64,000 nt of DNA from Mycobacterium sp. Root265 (lineage in GTDB: Bacteria > Actinomycetota > Actinomycetes > Mycobacteriales > Mycobacteriaceae): contig NZ_LMJA01000003.1 in NCBI RefSeq assembly GCF_001428895.1, positions 125,560 through 189,559 on the forward strand, read 5' to 3'. The translations under genes were made by a program, and so were the position numbers. The notes under the pieces are model-generated. The model had not been told where the DNA came from, made no database searches, and worked only from the letters and a program-made list of their open reading frames with translations. Below, in pieces: positions 52,277 through 63,943 of this stretch. The stretch's first letter is position 1. Every line of letters begins with the position of its first letter.

Positions 52277-53016
52277 ATTCCCACCGCCTGGTACAGCTCA
52301 CCGATTTCCTTGCGGGTCAGCACCCGGATATTGCCGGGCCGGGTGTCGCCCAGTTCGACTGCACCGATGCTGGTGCGCACCAGACTCTCGACCGGGAAGC
52401 CCACCGAGGCCAGCAGCCGTCGCACCAGGCGCTTGCGGCCCTCGTGCAGCGTGACCTTCACCATCGACTTGCCCGGCAGCGTGTCGACGACCGCGAAATC
52501 GTCGAGCGCAATCGGTCCGTCGTCCAGTTCCACTCCGGCACGCAGTTTCTTGCCGAGCCCGCGCGGCACCGAACCGACGACGGTGGCCAGATAGGTCTTG
52601 GGGACCTCGTAGGACGGGTGCATCAGGCGGTGCGCGAGTTCGCCGTCGTTGGTCAGGATCAGCAGTCCCTCGGTCTCGGCGTCAAGGCGCCCGACGTGGA
52701 ACAGGTTCTTGTTCCCGCGCACCCGGTGCTCCACCAGATCGCCCACGCAGGGCCGGCCCCGGTCATCCGACATCGTCGAGTGCATACCGCGCTCTTTGTT
52801 GATCGCCAGGTAGACCAGGGTGTCGTCGAGCTGCACCCTGGTGCCGTCCACCCGGATCTCCGAGTTCTCGGTGTCCACCCGGGTGCCCAGCTCGGTGACG
52901 ATGCGACCGTCCACCTCGACCCGGCCGTCCAGAATCATCCGCTCTGCCACACGACGCGAGGCAATTCCCGCCTGCGACAACACTTTCTGTAACCGAACAC
53001 CATCCGGTTCGACCAT
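52273..53016 (-). CDS. rluB: 23S rRNA pseudouridine synthase RluB-type
   Basis: 247 residues from ATG 53016. The N-terminal S4 RNA-binding domain ([31 protein letters not shown]) precedes the pseudouridine synthase domain with the catalytic Asp in [16 protein letters not shown]. The enzyme isomerises uridine in 23S rRNA. The start is two bases from the scpB stop and the stop overlaps cmk. Confidence 0.92.
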   Translation of the reverse strand: MVEPDGVRLQKVLSQAGIASRRVAERMILDGRVEVDGRIVTELGTRVDTENSEIRVDGTRVQLDDTLVYLAINKERGMHSTMSDDRGRPCVGDLVEHRVRGNKNLFHVGRLDAETEGLLILTNDGELAHRLMHPSYEVPKTYLATVVGSVPRGLGKKLRAGVELDDGPIALDDFAVVDTLPGKSMVKVTLHEGRKRLVRRLLASVGFPVESLVRTSIGAVELGDTRPGNIRVLTRKEIGELYQAVGM

Positions 53017-53018
53017 GA

Positions 53019-53753
53019 TCAGTCCTTGTCCACATCGAAACCCGACGGCTTGCCGGGTACAGCGGCCGAACCGTCGAGCTTCGCGAAGCGCGGTTCGGCA
53101 CTGAGGTTTTCACTCAGGTCATCGATGACGTCGACATCGGGCAACAGGGGCGCGATATCGGGTAGATCAGCCAGCGATGACAATCCGAGCCGTTCCAGGA
53201 ACAGCTCGGTGGTGGCGAAAGTGACGGCGCCACTATCGGAATCGTTTCCCGCTTCGGTGATCAAACCGCGGGCCACCAGGGTGCGCACCACAGCGTCGAC
53301 GTTGACGCCGCGCACCGCGCTGACCCGGGCGCGGGTCACGGGCTGACGGTAGGCCACCACGGCCAGTGTCTCCAGAGCGGCGCGGGTCAGCTTGGACCGC
53401 GAACCGTCAAGTAACAGCCGCTCCACATACGGGGCGTAGCGGGCGCGGGTGTACATCCGCCAGCCGCCGCCGGCGTCACGCAGATCGATCCCGCTGTCCC
53501 GCTCGGTCAACTCGGCGGCCAGTTCGGCGAGGGTGGCCGCCACCCGGTCTTCCGGGTTGTCGGTGGCCGAGGCCAGCGCCTCGACCGTCACCGGGGTGTC
53601 GACCACCAACAGCAGCGCCTCGATGACCGAGCGGAACTCGGCGTCATCGAGCGCTTCGACCGTGGGTTCCAGGGTCTCATCGGCGATCAACTCGGCGTCC
53701 GAATCCGGAGCCGGGTCGACGCCCGGTTCGGTATCGGTCACATCGTTGGTCAT
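53019..53753 (-). CDS. scpB: Segregation and condensation protein B
   Basis: 244 residues from ATG 53753. An acidic N-terminal extension of about 35 residues is followed by two winged-helix domains (FRSVIEALLLVVDTPVTVEALASAT and AALETLAVVAYRQPVTRARVSAVRGVNVDAVVRTLVARGLI) typical of ScpB. It forms the Smc-ScpAB condensin with ScpA, whose stop overlaps its start. The C-terminal acidic tail is species variable. Confidence 0.92.
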   Translation of the reverse strand: MTNDVTDTEPGVDPAPDSDAELIADETLEPTVEALDDAEFRSVIEALLLVVDTPVTVEALASATDNPEDRVAATLAELAAELTERDSGIDLRDAGGGWRMYTRARYAPYVERLLLDGSRSKLTRAALETLAVVAYRQPVTRARVSAVRGVNVDAVVRTLVARGLITEAGNDSDSGAVTFATTELFLERLGLSSLADLPDIAPLLPDVDVIDDLSENLSAEPRFAKLDGSAAVPGKPSGFDVDKD

Positions 53754-54565
53754 GAGTCTTCTTCCACTGCGGCTGCGAGGTGTTCGTTGGTTGGCCGATC
53801 TCCGGTCCACGAAACCTGGAGCACACCAAGCGGTTCTACTTGCTCGAATGCTACCGCCCTGGCCCGGTACAGCTCCAATAGCGCCAGGAAGCGGCCGACG
53901 ATCTCCATCGCGCCGTCGCAGTCCTCGACCAGCTCGGAAAACGACGCCCACTGCCCCACGCCCCGGGCTTCCAGCAGCCCCATCAGACGTTTGGCCTGCT
54001 CGGGCACCGAGACGGACTGGATGTGCAGATGGTCCAGGCGCACCGTCGGGACCGGTCGCGGGGTGAACGCCGTCGCCGCGATCTGAGCGAAGCGATCGGC
54101 GTCCACACCCAGCATGACCTCGGGTAACAGCTCTTCGAACTGCGTTTCCAGCGAGACCGCACGCGGGTAGCTGCGCAGCGCGGCGGCCTCCAGTTCGGCG
54201 AACATCTCGGCGACGTGCTTGAAGGCGCGGTACTGCAGCAGCCGCGCGAACAACAGGTCGCGCACCTCCAGCAGGGCGAGATCTTCCTCGTCGTGCACCT
54301 CGCCGGCCGGCAGCAGCCGGGCGGCTTTGAGGTCCAGCAGTGTGGCAGCAATCACCAGGAACGCCGTCGTCTCGTCGAGCTCGAGCTGGCGGCCGATCTC
54401 CTTGGTGTAGGCGATGAACTCGTCGGTCACCTGGTGCAGCGCGACCTCGGTGACATCGAGGCGGTGCCCGAAGATCAGCTGCAGCAGCAGATCGAAGGGT
54501 CCCTCGAAGTTGCTCAGCCGGACCTGGAAACCCTGGGCGGCCTCGGGAGCAGCCGCCTCGGTCAC
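53750..54565 (-). CDS. scpA: Segregation and condensation protein A
   Basis: 271 residues from GTG 54565, overlapping the parA stop by 4 bp. The kleisin N-terminus (VRLSNFEGPFDLLLQLIFGHRLDVTEVALHQVTDEFIAYTKEI) and the C-terminal winged helix (FSELVEDCDGAMEIVGRFLALLELYRARAVAFEQVEPLG) are both recognisable. ScpA bridges Smc heads in the bacterial condensin complex. Confidence 0.93.
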   Translation of the reverse strand: MTEAAAPEAAQGFQVRLSNFEGPFDLLLQLIFGHRLDVTEVALHQVTDEFIAYTKEIGRQLELDETTAFLVIAATLLDLKAARLLPAGEVHDEEDLALLEVRDLLFARLLQYRAFKHVAEMFAELEAAALRSYPRAVSLETQFEELLPEVMLGVDADRFAQIAATAFTPRPVPTVRLDHLHIQSVSVPEQAKRLMGLLEARGVGQWASFSELVEDCDGAMEIVGRFLALLELYRARAVAFEQVEPLGVLQVSWTGDRPTNEHLAAAVEEDS

Positions 54566-55422
54566 GACCCGAACCGGGCGATGACCTCGCGGGCAAGAGC
54601 CCGATACGCAAGGGCGCCAGTGGATTTGGGGGCCCAGCTGGTGATCGGCTCACCGGCCACGCTGGTTTCCGGGAAGCGCACGGTGCGGGTGATGACGGTG
54701 TCGAACACCAGATCGCCGAACCGCTCGACCACCCGGGCCATCACTTCACGGGCGTTGACGGTGCGGTGGTCGAACCGGGTGACCAGGATGCCGCTGATCT
54801 CCAGCTTCGGGTTGAGCCGGTCCTTGACCTTTTCGACCGTGTCGGTGAGCAGGGCCAGCCCGCGCAGCGAGAAGTACTCGCACTCGGTCGGGATGATCAC
54901 GCCGTCCGAGCAGGCCAGCCCGTTGACGGTGAGCAGGCCCAGCGACGGCTGGCAGTCGATGAGCACGTAGTCGTAGCGATCCAGCACCGGATAGAGGGCC
55001 CGGGCCAGTGACTGCTCGCGGCCCACCTCGTTGACCAGCTGGATCTCCGCGGCCGACAGGTCGATATTGCTGGGCACCAGGTCCAGTCCGGGGACCCGGG
55101 TGTTGATGATCACCTGTTCGATCGACACCCGCGGCTCGATCAGCAGGTTGTGCACGGTGTGGTCGAGTTCGTAGTGCGGCACCCCGAGTCCGGCGGACAG
55201 TGCGCCCTGCGGGTCCAGGTCGACCAGCAGCACCCGCCGGCCGTATTCGGCCAGGCTGGCGCCCAGATTGATGGTCGAGGTGGTCTTCCCGACGCCACCC
55301 TTCTGGTTGCACATCGCGATGACCTTGGCGGGGCCGTGCACGCTGCGTGGGCGGGGTTCGGGGATGTCGCGGGGCGGGCGGCCGGTGAGGCCGATCTCCG
55401 GGGCCGCGTCGTCTTCGCTCAC
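54562..55422 (-). CDS. ParA-family ATPase
   Basis: 286 residues from GTG 55422. The deviant Walker A motif is KGGVGKTTS, followed by the Walker A' motif region LLVDLDPQGALSAGLG and LIDCQPSLGLLTVNGL. It is the SMC-cluster ParA (Rv1708 type), distinct from the origin-proximal ParA. It heads the operon of scpA, scpB, rluB, cmk and der, which all overlap or nearly abut. Confidence 0.92.
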   Translation of the reverse strand: MSEDDAAPEIGLTGRPPRDIPEPRPRSVHGPAKVIAMCNQKGGVGKTTSTINLGASLAEYGRRVLLVDLDPQGALSAGLGVPHYELDHTVHNLLIEPRVSIEQVIINTRVPGLDLVPSNIDLSAAEIQLVNEVGREQSLARALYPVLDRYDYVLIDCQPSLGLLTVNGLACSDGVIIPTECEYFSLRGLALLTDTVEKVKDRLNPKLEISGILVTRFDHRTVNAREVMARVVERFGDLVFDTVITRTVRFPETSVAGEPITSWAPKSTGALAYRALAREVIARFGS

Positions 55423-55530
55423 GCTGCAGCCACGCAGGTCGGGTGGCCCTCATCCATGGCGAACATCGCAGCAGAGTCTAACTGTGGATAACCGTCCAGT
55501 ACTGCAGACCCGCTGGCTAATGTCGCAGGT

Positions 55531-56274
55531 ATGAGCCTGACCAGACGGCTGCCGTTCCTGCGCTGGTCGTTCATCCGGCTGGCCTGGGGTGTCCGCAACA
55601 TCACCACCACCGGCCAGGTCGGTGACGGCCGGGAAGCGGCCGCCGCGGACTTCGTGGAGACCAAGGCCCGCCCCGGGGATCTCGACGACGTCATCGCGGC
55701 CATCGACCGGTTCGCCTACGAGCACTCCTACCTGATCAACGTCGGCGACGAGAAAGGGCTGCTGCTCGACGACGCCGTTCGCCGGGTGTCCCCGTCGACC
55801 GCGCTGGAGCTGGGCACCTACTGCGGATACGGCGCGCTGCGCATCGCCCGGGCCGCACCGCAGGCGCGGGTGTTCTCGGTGGAACTGTCGGCGGCCAACG
55901 CCGAGGTGGCCCGCCGGATCTGGGCGCACGCCGGGGTCGCCGACCGGGTCACCTGCGTCGTGGGCACCATCGGTGACGGCGGCGCCACCCTGGATGCGCT
56001 GGGCTTCGCGCCCGGGGAACTGGACTTCCTGTTCATCGACCACGACAAGGACGCCTACCTGACCGATCTGCGCGCCGTCCTGGACCGGGGCTGGCTGCGC
56101 ACCGGCGCGGTCGTCGTCGCCGACAATGTCGGGATTCCCGGCGCCCCGCGGTACCGCGCCTACATGAAGGAACATCAGGGCACCCTCTGGCGGACCGTCG
56201 AGCACAAGACGCACGCCGAGTACCAGACGCTGCTGACCGACCTGGTGCTGGAGTCCGATTACCTGGGCGGTTAG
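55531..56274 (+). CDS. O-methyltransferase (catechol-O-methyltransferase-like)
   Basis: 247 residues from ATG 55531. The SAM motif is [15 protein letters not shown] and the metal-binding region [16 protein letters not shown] has the Asp-x-x-x-Asp pattern of Mg-dependent catechol O-methyltransferases. It resembles Rv1703c of M. tuberculosis, and the neighbourhood is also conserved. Substrate unknown. Its stop overlaps xerD tail-to-tail by 4 bp. Confidence 0.88.
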   Translation: MSLTRRLPFLRWSFIRLAWGVRNITTTGQVGDGREAAAADFVETKARPGDLDDVIAAIDRFAYEHSYLINVGDEKGLLLDDAVRRVSPSTALELGTYCGYGALRIARAAPQARVFSVELSAANAEVARRIWAHAGVADRVTCVVGTIGDGGATLDALGFAPGELDFLFIDHDKDAYLTDLRAVLDRGWLRTGAVVVADNVGIPGAPRYRAYMKEHQGTLWRTVEHKTHAEYQTLLTDLVLESDYLGG

Positions 56275-57218
56275 CGGGCCCGCGGGTGCGCCCCGGCCCA
56301 CACCTCACGCAGGGCGCTGACCGTGACCAGCGTGTAGATCTGCGTAGTGGTCACCGAGGCGTGGCCCAGCAGTTCCTGCACGACGCGCACATCGGCACCG
56401 CCGTCGAGCAGATGGGTGGCGAACGAGTGCCGCATGGTGTGCGGTGAGACCGCCGAGGCGATCCCCGCCGCTTCGGCGGAATCCTGCAGCACCTGCCACG
56501 CACTCTGCCGGGACAGCCGGCCACCGCGGGCATTGAGGAAGATGCCCGGCGTGCCCTTGCCGCGCCGCGCCAGATCGGGGCGTCCGCGCACCAGGTAGGT
56601 GTCCAGCGCGCTGACCGCTGGCCTGCCGATGGGCACCAGCCGTTGCTTGCCGCCTTTACCGCGCAGCAGCACCGAGCGGGATTCGGTGTCCACATCGTCG
56701 ATGTCCAGCCCGACGGCCTCGGAGATCCGGGCGCCGGTCGAGTACAGGACTTCCAGCAGCGCGCGGTTGCGCAGCGTCAGCGGCCCGTCGGATTCGCGTT
56801 CACCGCCGGCGGCCTCCAGCAGGGAGACCACCTCGTCGAGGGTAAGGCTCTTGGGCAGTCGCCGGCTCGGGGTGGGTGGTTTGACGGCGCGGGCGACGTC
56901 GACCTCGACGACGCCTTCGGCGGTGAGGAAGCGGTGCAGCCCGCGCACCGCGACGAGCGTGCGGGCCGCGGACACCGCCGACAGCGCGGTGGTGCCGTTG
57001 TCCGGGTCGCCCTTACGCAGCGCGATCAGGAAGTCGCTGACATCGGTCTCCCCGACCGCGCGCAGATCGGCGATCCCGCGAGCGGTCAGGTGTTCGGCGT
57101 AGCGGCGCAGGTCGCGCCGGTAGGAGCTCAGGGTGTTGGCCGCGACGCCACGCTCGATGGTGAGGTGGTCCAGGTAGCCCTGTATCTGCTCGTCCAGCAC
57201 CCCCATCGCGGTCGTCAC
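56271..57218 (-). CDS. xerD: Tyrosine recombinase XerD
   Basis: 315 residues from GTG 57218 (an ATG at 57206 gives 311, the length in M. tuberculosis). The GTG has an AGGG ribosome site. The SAM-like N-terminal domain ([30 protein letters not shown]) is followed by the catalytic set: Arg in [11 protein letters not shown], His-x2-Arg in [11 protein letters not shown], and Tyr in [13 protein letters not shown]. XerD resolves chromosome dimers at dif with XerC. The start lies three bases past the nudix stop. Confidence 0.95.
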   Translation of the reverse strand: MTTAMGVLDEQIQGYLDHLTIERGVAANTLSSYRRDLRRYAEHLTARGIADLRAVGETDVSDFLIALRKGDPDNGTTALSAVSAARTLVAVRGLHRFLTAEGVVEVDVARAVKPPTPSRRLPKSLTLDEVVSLLEAAGGERESDGPLTLRNRALLEVLYSTGARISEAVGLDIDDVDTESRSVLLRGKGGKQRLVPIGRPAVSALDTYLVRGRPDLARRGKGTPGIFLNARGGRLSRQSAWQVLQDSAEAAGIASAVSPHTMRHSFATHLLDGGADVRVVQELLGHASVTTTQIYTLVTVSALREVWAGAHPRAR

Positions 57219-57220
57219 GG

Positions 57221-59627
<2,407 letters not shown>

Positions 59628-59705
59628 TCAGGGCCTGCCGACCCACGGAATCTCACCTTAACACCAGCGCCGACAAGCCGCGCCTGACGCGCCGGGTGTT
59701 GTGGC

Positions 59706-60638
59706 TTACTGCGGGACGGTGACGGAGTTCGCGCCCTGACCGATGCCGTACCGGCCGGGCTGCCCGCCACGCAGCAGATCGCTCAGCGCCAGGGCCGTGG
59801 TGATGCGCCCGGACTCGAGGTCCACGTCGTCGACCGTGCTGACCGCTGCGGCCAGGCCGGCATCCGAACGGGTCACCGCGACGGCCGCGGTTCCGGTCGC
59901 CGATCCGTCGCGTCCGGCGAGCACGATGCCCCCGCCGTGCGGGGCCAGGCCGGCGGCGAAACGCGCCACGGTGGTCCCCCGGTTACCCGCGTCATCACCG
60001 AGCGAGCCCCCGGTGATGATGACGGCGGTGTCCGCGGCCTCGATACCCTGCGCGTCGTAGGTGATGAATCCGGTGTCCCGCAGGGTCGCCAGCACGGTCT
60101 CGCGCTGATCTTCGGGGACGGCCTGCTCCTTGCCCCGCAACAGCGCGATCCCGAGCAGATCACCGGCCTGAGAGCCCTGGTCCAACGAGGCGGTGCTCAG
60201 CTGCCGGCCCACCGGCACGATCGGTGAATTGACCACCGACAGCAGTTTTTCCGAGGAGTTCGCATCGACGAACTGCGGGGTCAGGGCAATGGTTGCGGTG
60301 GTGGTGGCACCGCCCTGCCCGACCAGTCGCACGACGGCGTCCACATCGTCGTCGGCGGCGTCGGGGGTCCGGAAGATCACCACCGATTTGTCCCGCAGGG
60401 TGTCGCGCAGGATGCGCGGCGCCACGATCCCGTCGAACTCCCCTGCCGCGCTGAGCTTCTCGTTGAGTTCGTTCTTCTCGTCGGTCAGCGTCTCGATCTC
60501 GGTGTGGAGGTCGGCCTTGTCACTGCGCAACCCGGACAGCACCGTGTCGGAGAACAGCCCGGAGCCCAGCACCACCCCCACCGCCAGGGCGAGGAAGACC
60601 GCGGCCAGCGAAATGGCATGCGTGCGCAGCGAAATCAT
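59706..60638 (-). CDS. mctB: Copper transporter / septal protein MctB (SteB)
   Basis: 310 residues from ATG 60638. One N-terminal hydrophobic segment (ISLAAVFLALAVGVVLGSGLF) is followed by a coiled-coil-like region (LHTEIETLTDEKNELNEKLS) and an extracytoplasmic alpha/beta domain. It corresponds to Rv1698, described as an outer-membrane copper efflux channel and as the septal SteB. It lies between steA and pyrG, as in other mycobacteria. Confidence 0.85.
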   Translation of the reverse strand: MISLRTHAISLAAVFLALAVGVVLGSGLFSDTVLSGLRSDKADLHTEIETLTDEKNELNEKLSAAGEFDGIVAPRILRDTLRDKSVVIFRTPDAADDDVDAVVRLVGQGGATTTATIALTPQFVDANSSEKLLSVVNSPIVPVGRQLSTASLDQGSQAGDLLGIALLRGKEQAVPEDQRETVLATLRDTGFITYDAQGIEAADTAVIITGGSLGDDAGNRGTTVARFAAGLAPHGGGIVLAGRDGSATGTAAVAVTRSDAGLAAAVSTVDDVDLESGRITTALALSDLLRGGQPGRYGIGQGANSVTVPQ

Positions 60639-60676
60639 GATGCAACCCTTCGGAAGGATTCAGGGTGTCGCGGGAG

Positions 60677-61861
60677 CTAGGACACCAAGCCCTGGGCCCA
60701 GAGCAGGAAGCGGTTCCAGTAGTCGACGACCCAGTCGATCACGGTCGCGTCGACCCGGGTCACCCACAGCGCAACGATCACCGCGACCAGCATCGCGAGT
60801 ACCAGCAGGGCGATCGCGCCGGCCGAGACCCGGCTGCGGTAGAGGGTGGCGACGGCCTTGGCGTCGACGAGTTTCTCGCCGACCTTGAGCCGGGTCAGGA
60901 ATGTCGAAGGGTTGCTCTGCTGACGGGACCGGTCGAAGAATTCTTCGATGGTGGCACTGTGACCTGCGGTGACGATCAGCGACGCGCCATGGTGGTGGCA
61001 CAGCAGCAGCGCCAGGTCGGCGGCCGATCCGGCGGCCGGGAACGTCATGGCGCCGACCCCGAGATCCTGGATGCGTTCCAGACCGGGGGCGTGACCGTCG
61101 GCGTCGGCGGGCAGCACGACCTGGGCACCGCAGCGCAGCGCGTCGGTGCTGATGGTGCTCGGATCGCCGACGATGAGCGCGGGCCGGTACCCGGCCTTGC
61201 GCAGCAGATCGGCTCCGGCGCCGACCCCGACCAGCACCGGCTGGTACTCCTTGATGAACGGCTTGAGCGCCTTCAGGTCGTCGGCGGCGGTGGGTCCCTC
61301 GGCGACCACCACGACATGCCTGCGGTCCATGTCGACATCGATGTCGGGGATGCCCATCCCGTCGATCAGCAGCGGGCTCTCGCTGCGGATGAACTCGATG
61401 GTGTTGCCGGCGAAGGCTTCCAGGTGTGCGACGAGCCCGCTCTTGGCTTCCACCATGAGCTCGTGGATCTCCAGATCGGTGCGCTCGGTACCGAGCCCGA
61501 TGCGGCGGTCTCCGGAGTAGACGCCGCCGTTGTTGATCCGGATGCGCGCGCCGTCCTTGATCTTCTTGAAGATCTCGGGTCCCGCTTCGTCGATGAGGAC
61601 GATGCCGTTGGCCACCAGAACCTCGGGACCGAGGTTGGGGTAGCGACCCGAGATGGACGGCGAGGCGTTGACGACGCCGGCGACCTCCGCCTCCACGAGT
61701 GCGTCCGCGGTGATGCGGTCGAGGTCCTGTGCATCGAGGACGACGATGTCGCCGGGCCCGATGCGCCGGAGCAATCGGTCAATGTCGCGGTCAACGCGGG
61801 CAGTACCGATGACGCCCGGCTTTGAGCTGGCATTACGCGATAGCAACGCTGACATCTTCAT
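60677..61861 (-). CDS. steA: Cytokinetic ring protein SteA (Rv1697-like)
   Basis: 394 residues from ATG 61861 (MKMSALLSRN); an upstream frame extension was not used because this start matches the M. tuberculosis protein. Conserved blocks are GDIVVLDAQDLDRITADAL, SISGRYPNLGPEVLV, FKKIKDGARIRINNGGVYSGDRRIG and FIKEYQPVLVGVGAGADLLRKAGY. The C-terminus has a transmembrane helix (SAGAIALLVLAMLVAVIVALWVTRV). SteA works with SteB in septum function. The usual recN gene does not follow upstream here. Confidence 0.88.
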   Translation of the reverse strand: MKMSALLSRNASSKPGVIGTARVDRDIDRLLRRIGPGDIVVLDAQDLDRITADALVEAEVAGVVNASPSISGRYPNLGPEVLVANGIVLIDEAGPEIFKKIKDGARIRINNGGVYSGDRRIGLGTERTDLEIHELMVEAKSGLVAHLEAFAGNTIEFIRSESPLLIDGMGIPDIDVDMDRRHVVVVAEGPTAADDLKALKPFIKEYQPVLVGVGAGADLLRKAGYRPALIVGDPSTISTDALRCGAQVVLPADADGHAPGLERIQDLGVGAMTFPAAGSAADLALLLCHHHGASLIVTAGHSATIEEFFDRSRQQSNPSTFLTRLKVGEKLVDAKAVATLYRSRVSAGAIALLVLAMLVAVIVALWVTRVDATVIDWVVDYWNRFLLWAQGLVS

Positions 61862-61961
61862 GCGGCGATTCTGGCGATAAACCCTCAAGTTGAGGTGGAG
61901 GCGCGCCGTAACACCAGCCCCATAAGTTTTCTTTTGTCACATCTGCAACATCAACACGATC

Positions 61962-62483
61962 TCAATCGCGCCTCGCCGCGTAGTGCCGGGCGGCCTTGGC
62001 GCGGTTGCCACAGGTGGTCATTGAATGCCACCGCCGGGTGCCGTTTTTCGACGTGTCGTGGAACCAGAGCACGCAGTGCTCGTGGGCGCATTGTTTGATG
62101 CGGTCGGGGGCCCGGGCGAGCAGGCGCAGCAGATCGTCGGCGGCCAGCCAGCCCGGCAGCCACTCCGGACGCGCCACATCGGCCTCCTCGCGCGGGCCGC
62201 TCTCAGCCAGCAGGCGACGGACCCGTCCGTGATCCAGTACCGCGTTCAACTCGTCGACCTCGTCCTCTGCCACCGCGCGCAGCACCGCCTCGCGAGCGCG
62301 CACCAACGCCACCCGCGTCTTCTCATCGGCCGGGCAGCGCTCATCCAGATCATTGGCCACCAGCCAGGAACGCAGGCCGGCCACGTCGGTGAGCAGGTCA
62401 CGCGGTCCGTCGGGCGACATCCAGACGGTGTTGAGCAGATCCAGCGCGAGGGGTTCCCCGACGTGCGGACGCGGATCATTCAT
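61962..62483 (-). CDS. CGNR zinc-finger regulator
   Basis: 173 residues from ATG 62483. The N-terminal ABATE-like helical domain (EPLALDLLNTVWMSPDGPRDLLTDVAGLRSWLVANDL) precedes the C-terminal zinc finger with two Cys in KQCAHEHCVLWFHDTSKNG and the diagnostic CGNR (TTCGNRAKAARHY). Such proteins are stress-linked transcriptional regulators. It is divergent from the VOC gene and could control the VOC/PNPOx pair through the intergenic region. Confidence 0.85.
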   Translation of the reverse strand: MNDPRPHVGEPLALDLLNTVWMSPDGPRDLLTDVAGLRSWLVANDLDERCPADEKTRVALVRAREAVLRAVAEDEVDELNAVLDHGRVRRLLAESGPREEADVARPEWLPGWLAADDLLRLLARAPDRIKQCAHEHCVLWFHDTSKNGTRRWHSMTTCGNRAKAARHYAARRD

Positions 62484-62526
62484 GACCCCAGCGTAACGCA
62501 CTAACCACTGAAACCAAGATAGATGG

Positions 62527-62555
62527 TTGACACGACAGCCGAACCGCCCTAACCT
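62527..62555 (+). promoter_or_regulatory. SigA-type promoter of the VOC gene
   Basis: TTGACA (62527-62532), 17-base spacer and TAACCT (62550-62555). Start of transcription should be about 62562, giving a 30-base leader before ATG 62592. Confidence 0.65.
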
Positions 62556-62591
62556 GCGAAGGGACTTATACCGGTTACATGGAGGATCAGG

Positions 62592-63053
62592 ATGAGTACA
62601 GCCACCGCCCCGCAGCTCGCTCCCGGCCACGTCGGGCTCAACGTCACCGACCTCACCCGGTCGGTGGACTTCTACCGGCGCGCACTGGGTTTCGAACAGA
62701 TCGGGATCAACGACGAGGGCGACCGCCGCTTCGCCTTCCTGGGCTTCGACGGCAACCTGCGCCTCACGTTGTGGCAACAGAGCAACGGCGAGTTCTCCAC
62801 CCGGACACCCGGCCTGCACCACCTGTCCTTTCAGGTCGACAGCATCGAGCAGGTGCGGACCGTGGAGCGCGCGCTCAAGGCGCTGGGCGTCACGTTCGCC
62901 CACGACGGTGTGGTTGCCCACGGGGAGGGTGCGTCCTCGGGAGGCATCTTCTTCACCGACCCGGACGGCATCCGGCTTGAGGTCTTCGCGCCGAACGGTG
63001 CCGAGGCCCAGCCCGCGCCCACCGGCGAGTCACCCACCTGCGGATTCTTCTGA
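62592..63053 (+). CDS. VOC-family dioxygenase-like protein
   Basis: 153 residues from ATG 62592 with GGAGGATCAGG upstream. The two beta-alpha-beta-beta-beta modules start at GHVGLNVTDLTRSVDFYRRALGF and HHLSFQVDSIEQVRTVERAL; metal ligands expected at the His of GHVGLN, the His of HHLSF and the Glu of IRLEVFAP are present. The family includes glyoxalase, extradiol dioxygenase and antibiotic resistance proteins. It is followed eight bases later by a PNPOx-type gene. Confidence 0.8.
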   Translation: MSTATAPQLAPGHVGLNVTDLTRSVDFYRRALGFEQIGINDEGDRRFAFLGFDGNLRLTLWQQSNGEFSTRTPGLHHLSFQVDSIEQVRTVERALKALGVTFAHDGVVAHGEGASSGGIFFTDPDGIRLEVFAPNGAEAQPAPTGESPTCGFF

Positions 63054-63061
63054 GCCGTCCG

Positions 63062-63943
63062 ATGACCGTCTATCACGCGGGCGAGCTCGCGGTACAGCAG
63101 CGCCTGGGCCAGAGTGAGATCGCCGCACGTCTCGGTGGGATGGTCCGCGACGAGATCCCGGAGGCCGCGGCCGAATTCCTGGCCGACCAACCGATGGTCG
63201 TGCTTGCCGCGGCCGGCGACGCCGGCCGGATCTGGGCGAGCCTGCTGACCGGCCCGCCCGGATTCGTGCACGTCACCGACGAGCAGATCGCCGTCGACGC
63301 GCTGCCCGTCACCGGCGACCCGCTGCACGACGTGCTGACCGCGACCCCGCACCGGGTCGGCATGATCGCGGTGCAGCCGCAGACCAGGCGCCGCATGCGG
63401 GTCAACGGCGTCGCCGTCCCGACCGGCGCCGGCCTGCTGATCCAGCCCGACCAGGTGTACTCGAACTGCCCGAAGTACATCTCCCGCAGGCATATCGAAG
63501 GGGTGGCGGGTGTGTCCGACGATCACGTGCGGCGCCAGGCCCATGCTTTGGACGCGCGCACCGGGCAGATCGTGTCCGCCGCCGACACCTTCTTCATCGG
63601 TTCCGCGGATACCGAAGGCAACGCCGATGCTTCGCACCGCGGCGGCAATCCGGGCTTCCTGCAGGTACTTTCGCCGAACCGGCTGCGCTGGCCGGACTAC
63701 CGCGGCAACTCGATGTTCATGACGTTGGGCAATATCAGCGCCAACCCGCGGGCCGGACTGCTGATCCCGGACTGGGACGCCGGGACCACCCTGCAGCTCA
63801 CCGGCACCGCGGAGATCATCTGGGAGAGCGGGCCCGGAGCACAGTGCGCAGTCGAGTTCACCATCGAGGAGGTCGTGGAACTGACCGATGTCAGCCCGTT
63901 GCGCTGGAGCGGCGCGGGACTGTCTCCCGCCAACCCGGCCTGA
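63062..63943 (+). CDS. Pyridoxamine 5'-phosphate oxidase-family protein
   Basis: 293 residues from ATG 63062. The split-barrel FMN fold is recognisable in the C-terminal third (GNPGFLQVLSPNRLRWPDYRGNSMFMTLGNISANPRAGLLIPDWDAGTTLQLTGTAEIIW), and the N-terminal part has a second such region (LADQPMVVLAAAGDAGRIWASLLTGPPGFVHV). It is longer than PNPOx, as in the family that fuses two split-barrels. Flavin or heme-oxygenase-like functions are possible. It is cotranscribed with the VOC gene. Confidence 0.75.
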   Translation: MTVYHAGELAVQQRLGQSEIAARLGGMVRDEIPEAAAEFLADQPMVVLAAAGDAGRIWASLLTGPPGFVHVTDEQIAVDALPVTGDPLHDVLTATPHRVGMIAVQPQTRRRMRVNGVAVPTGAGLLIQPDQVYSNCPKYISRRHIEGVAGVSDDHVRRQAHALDARTGQIVSAADTFFIGSADTEGNADASHRGGNPGFLQVLSPNRLRWPDYRGNSMFMTLGNISANPRAGLLIPDWDAGTTLQLTGTAEIIWESGPGAQCAVEFTIEEVVELTDVSPLRWSGAGLSPANPA

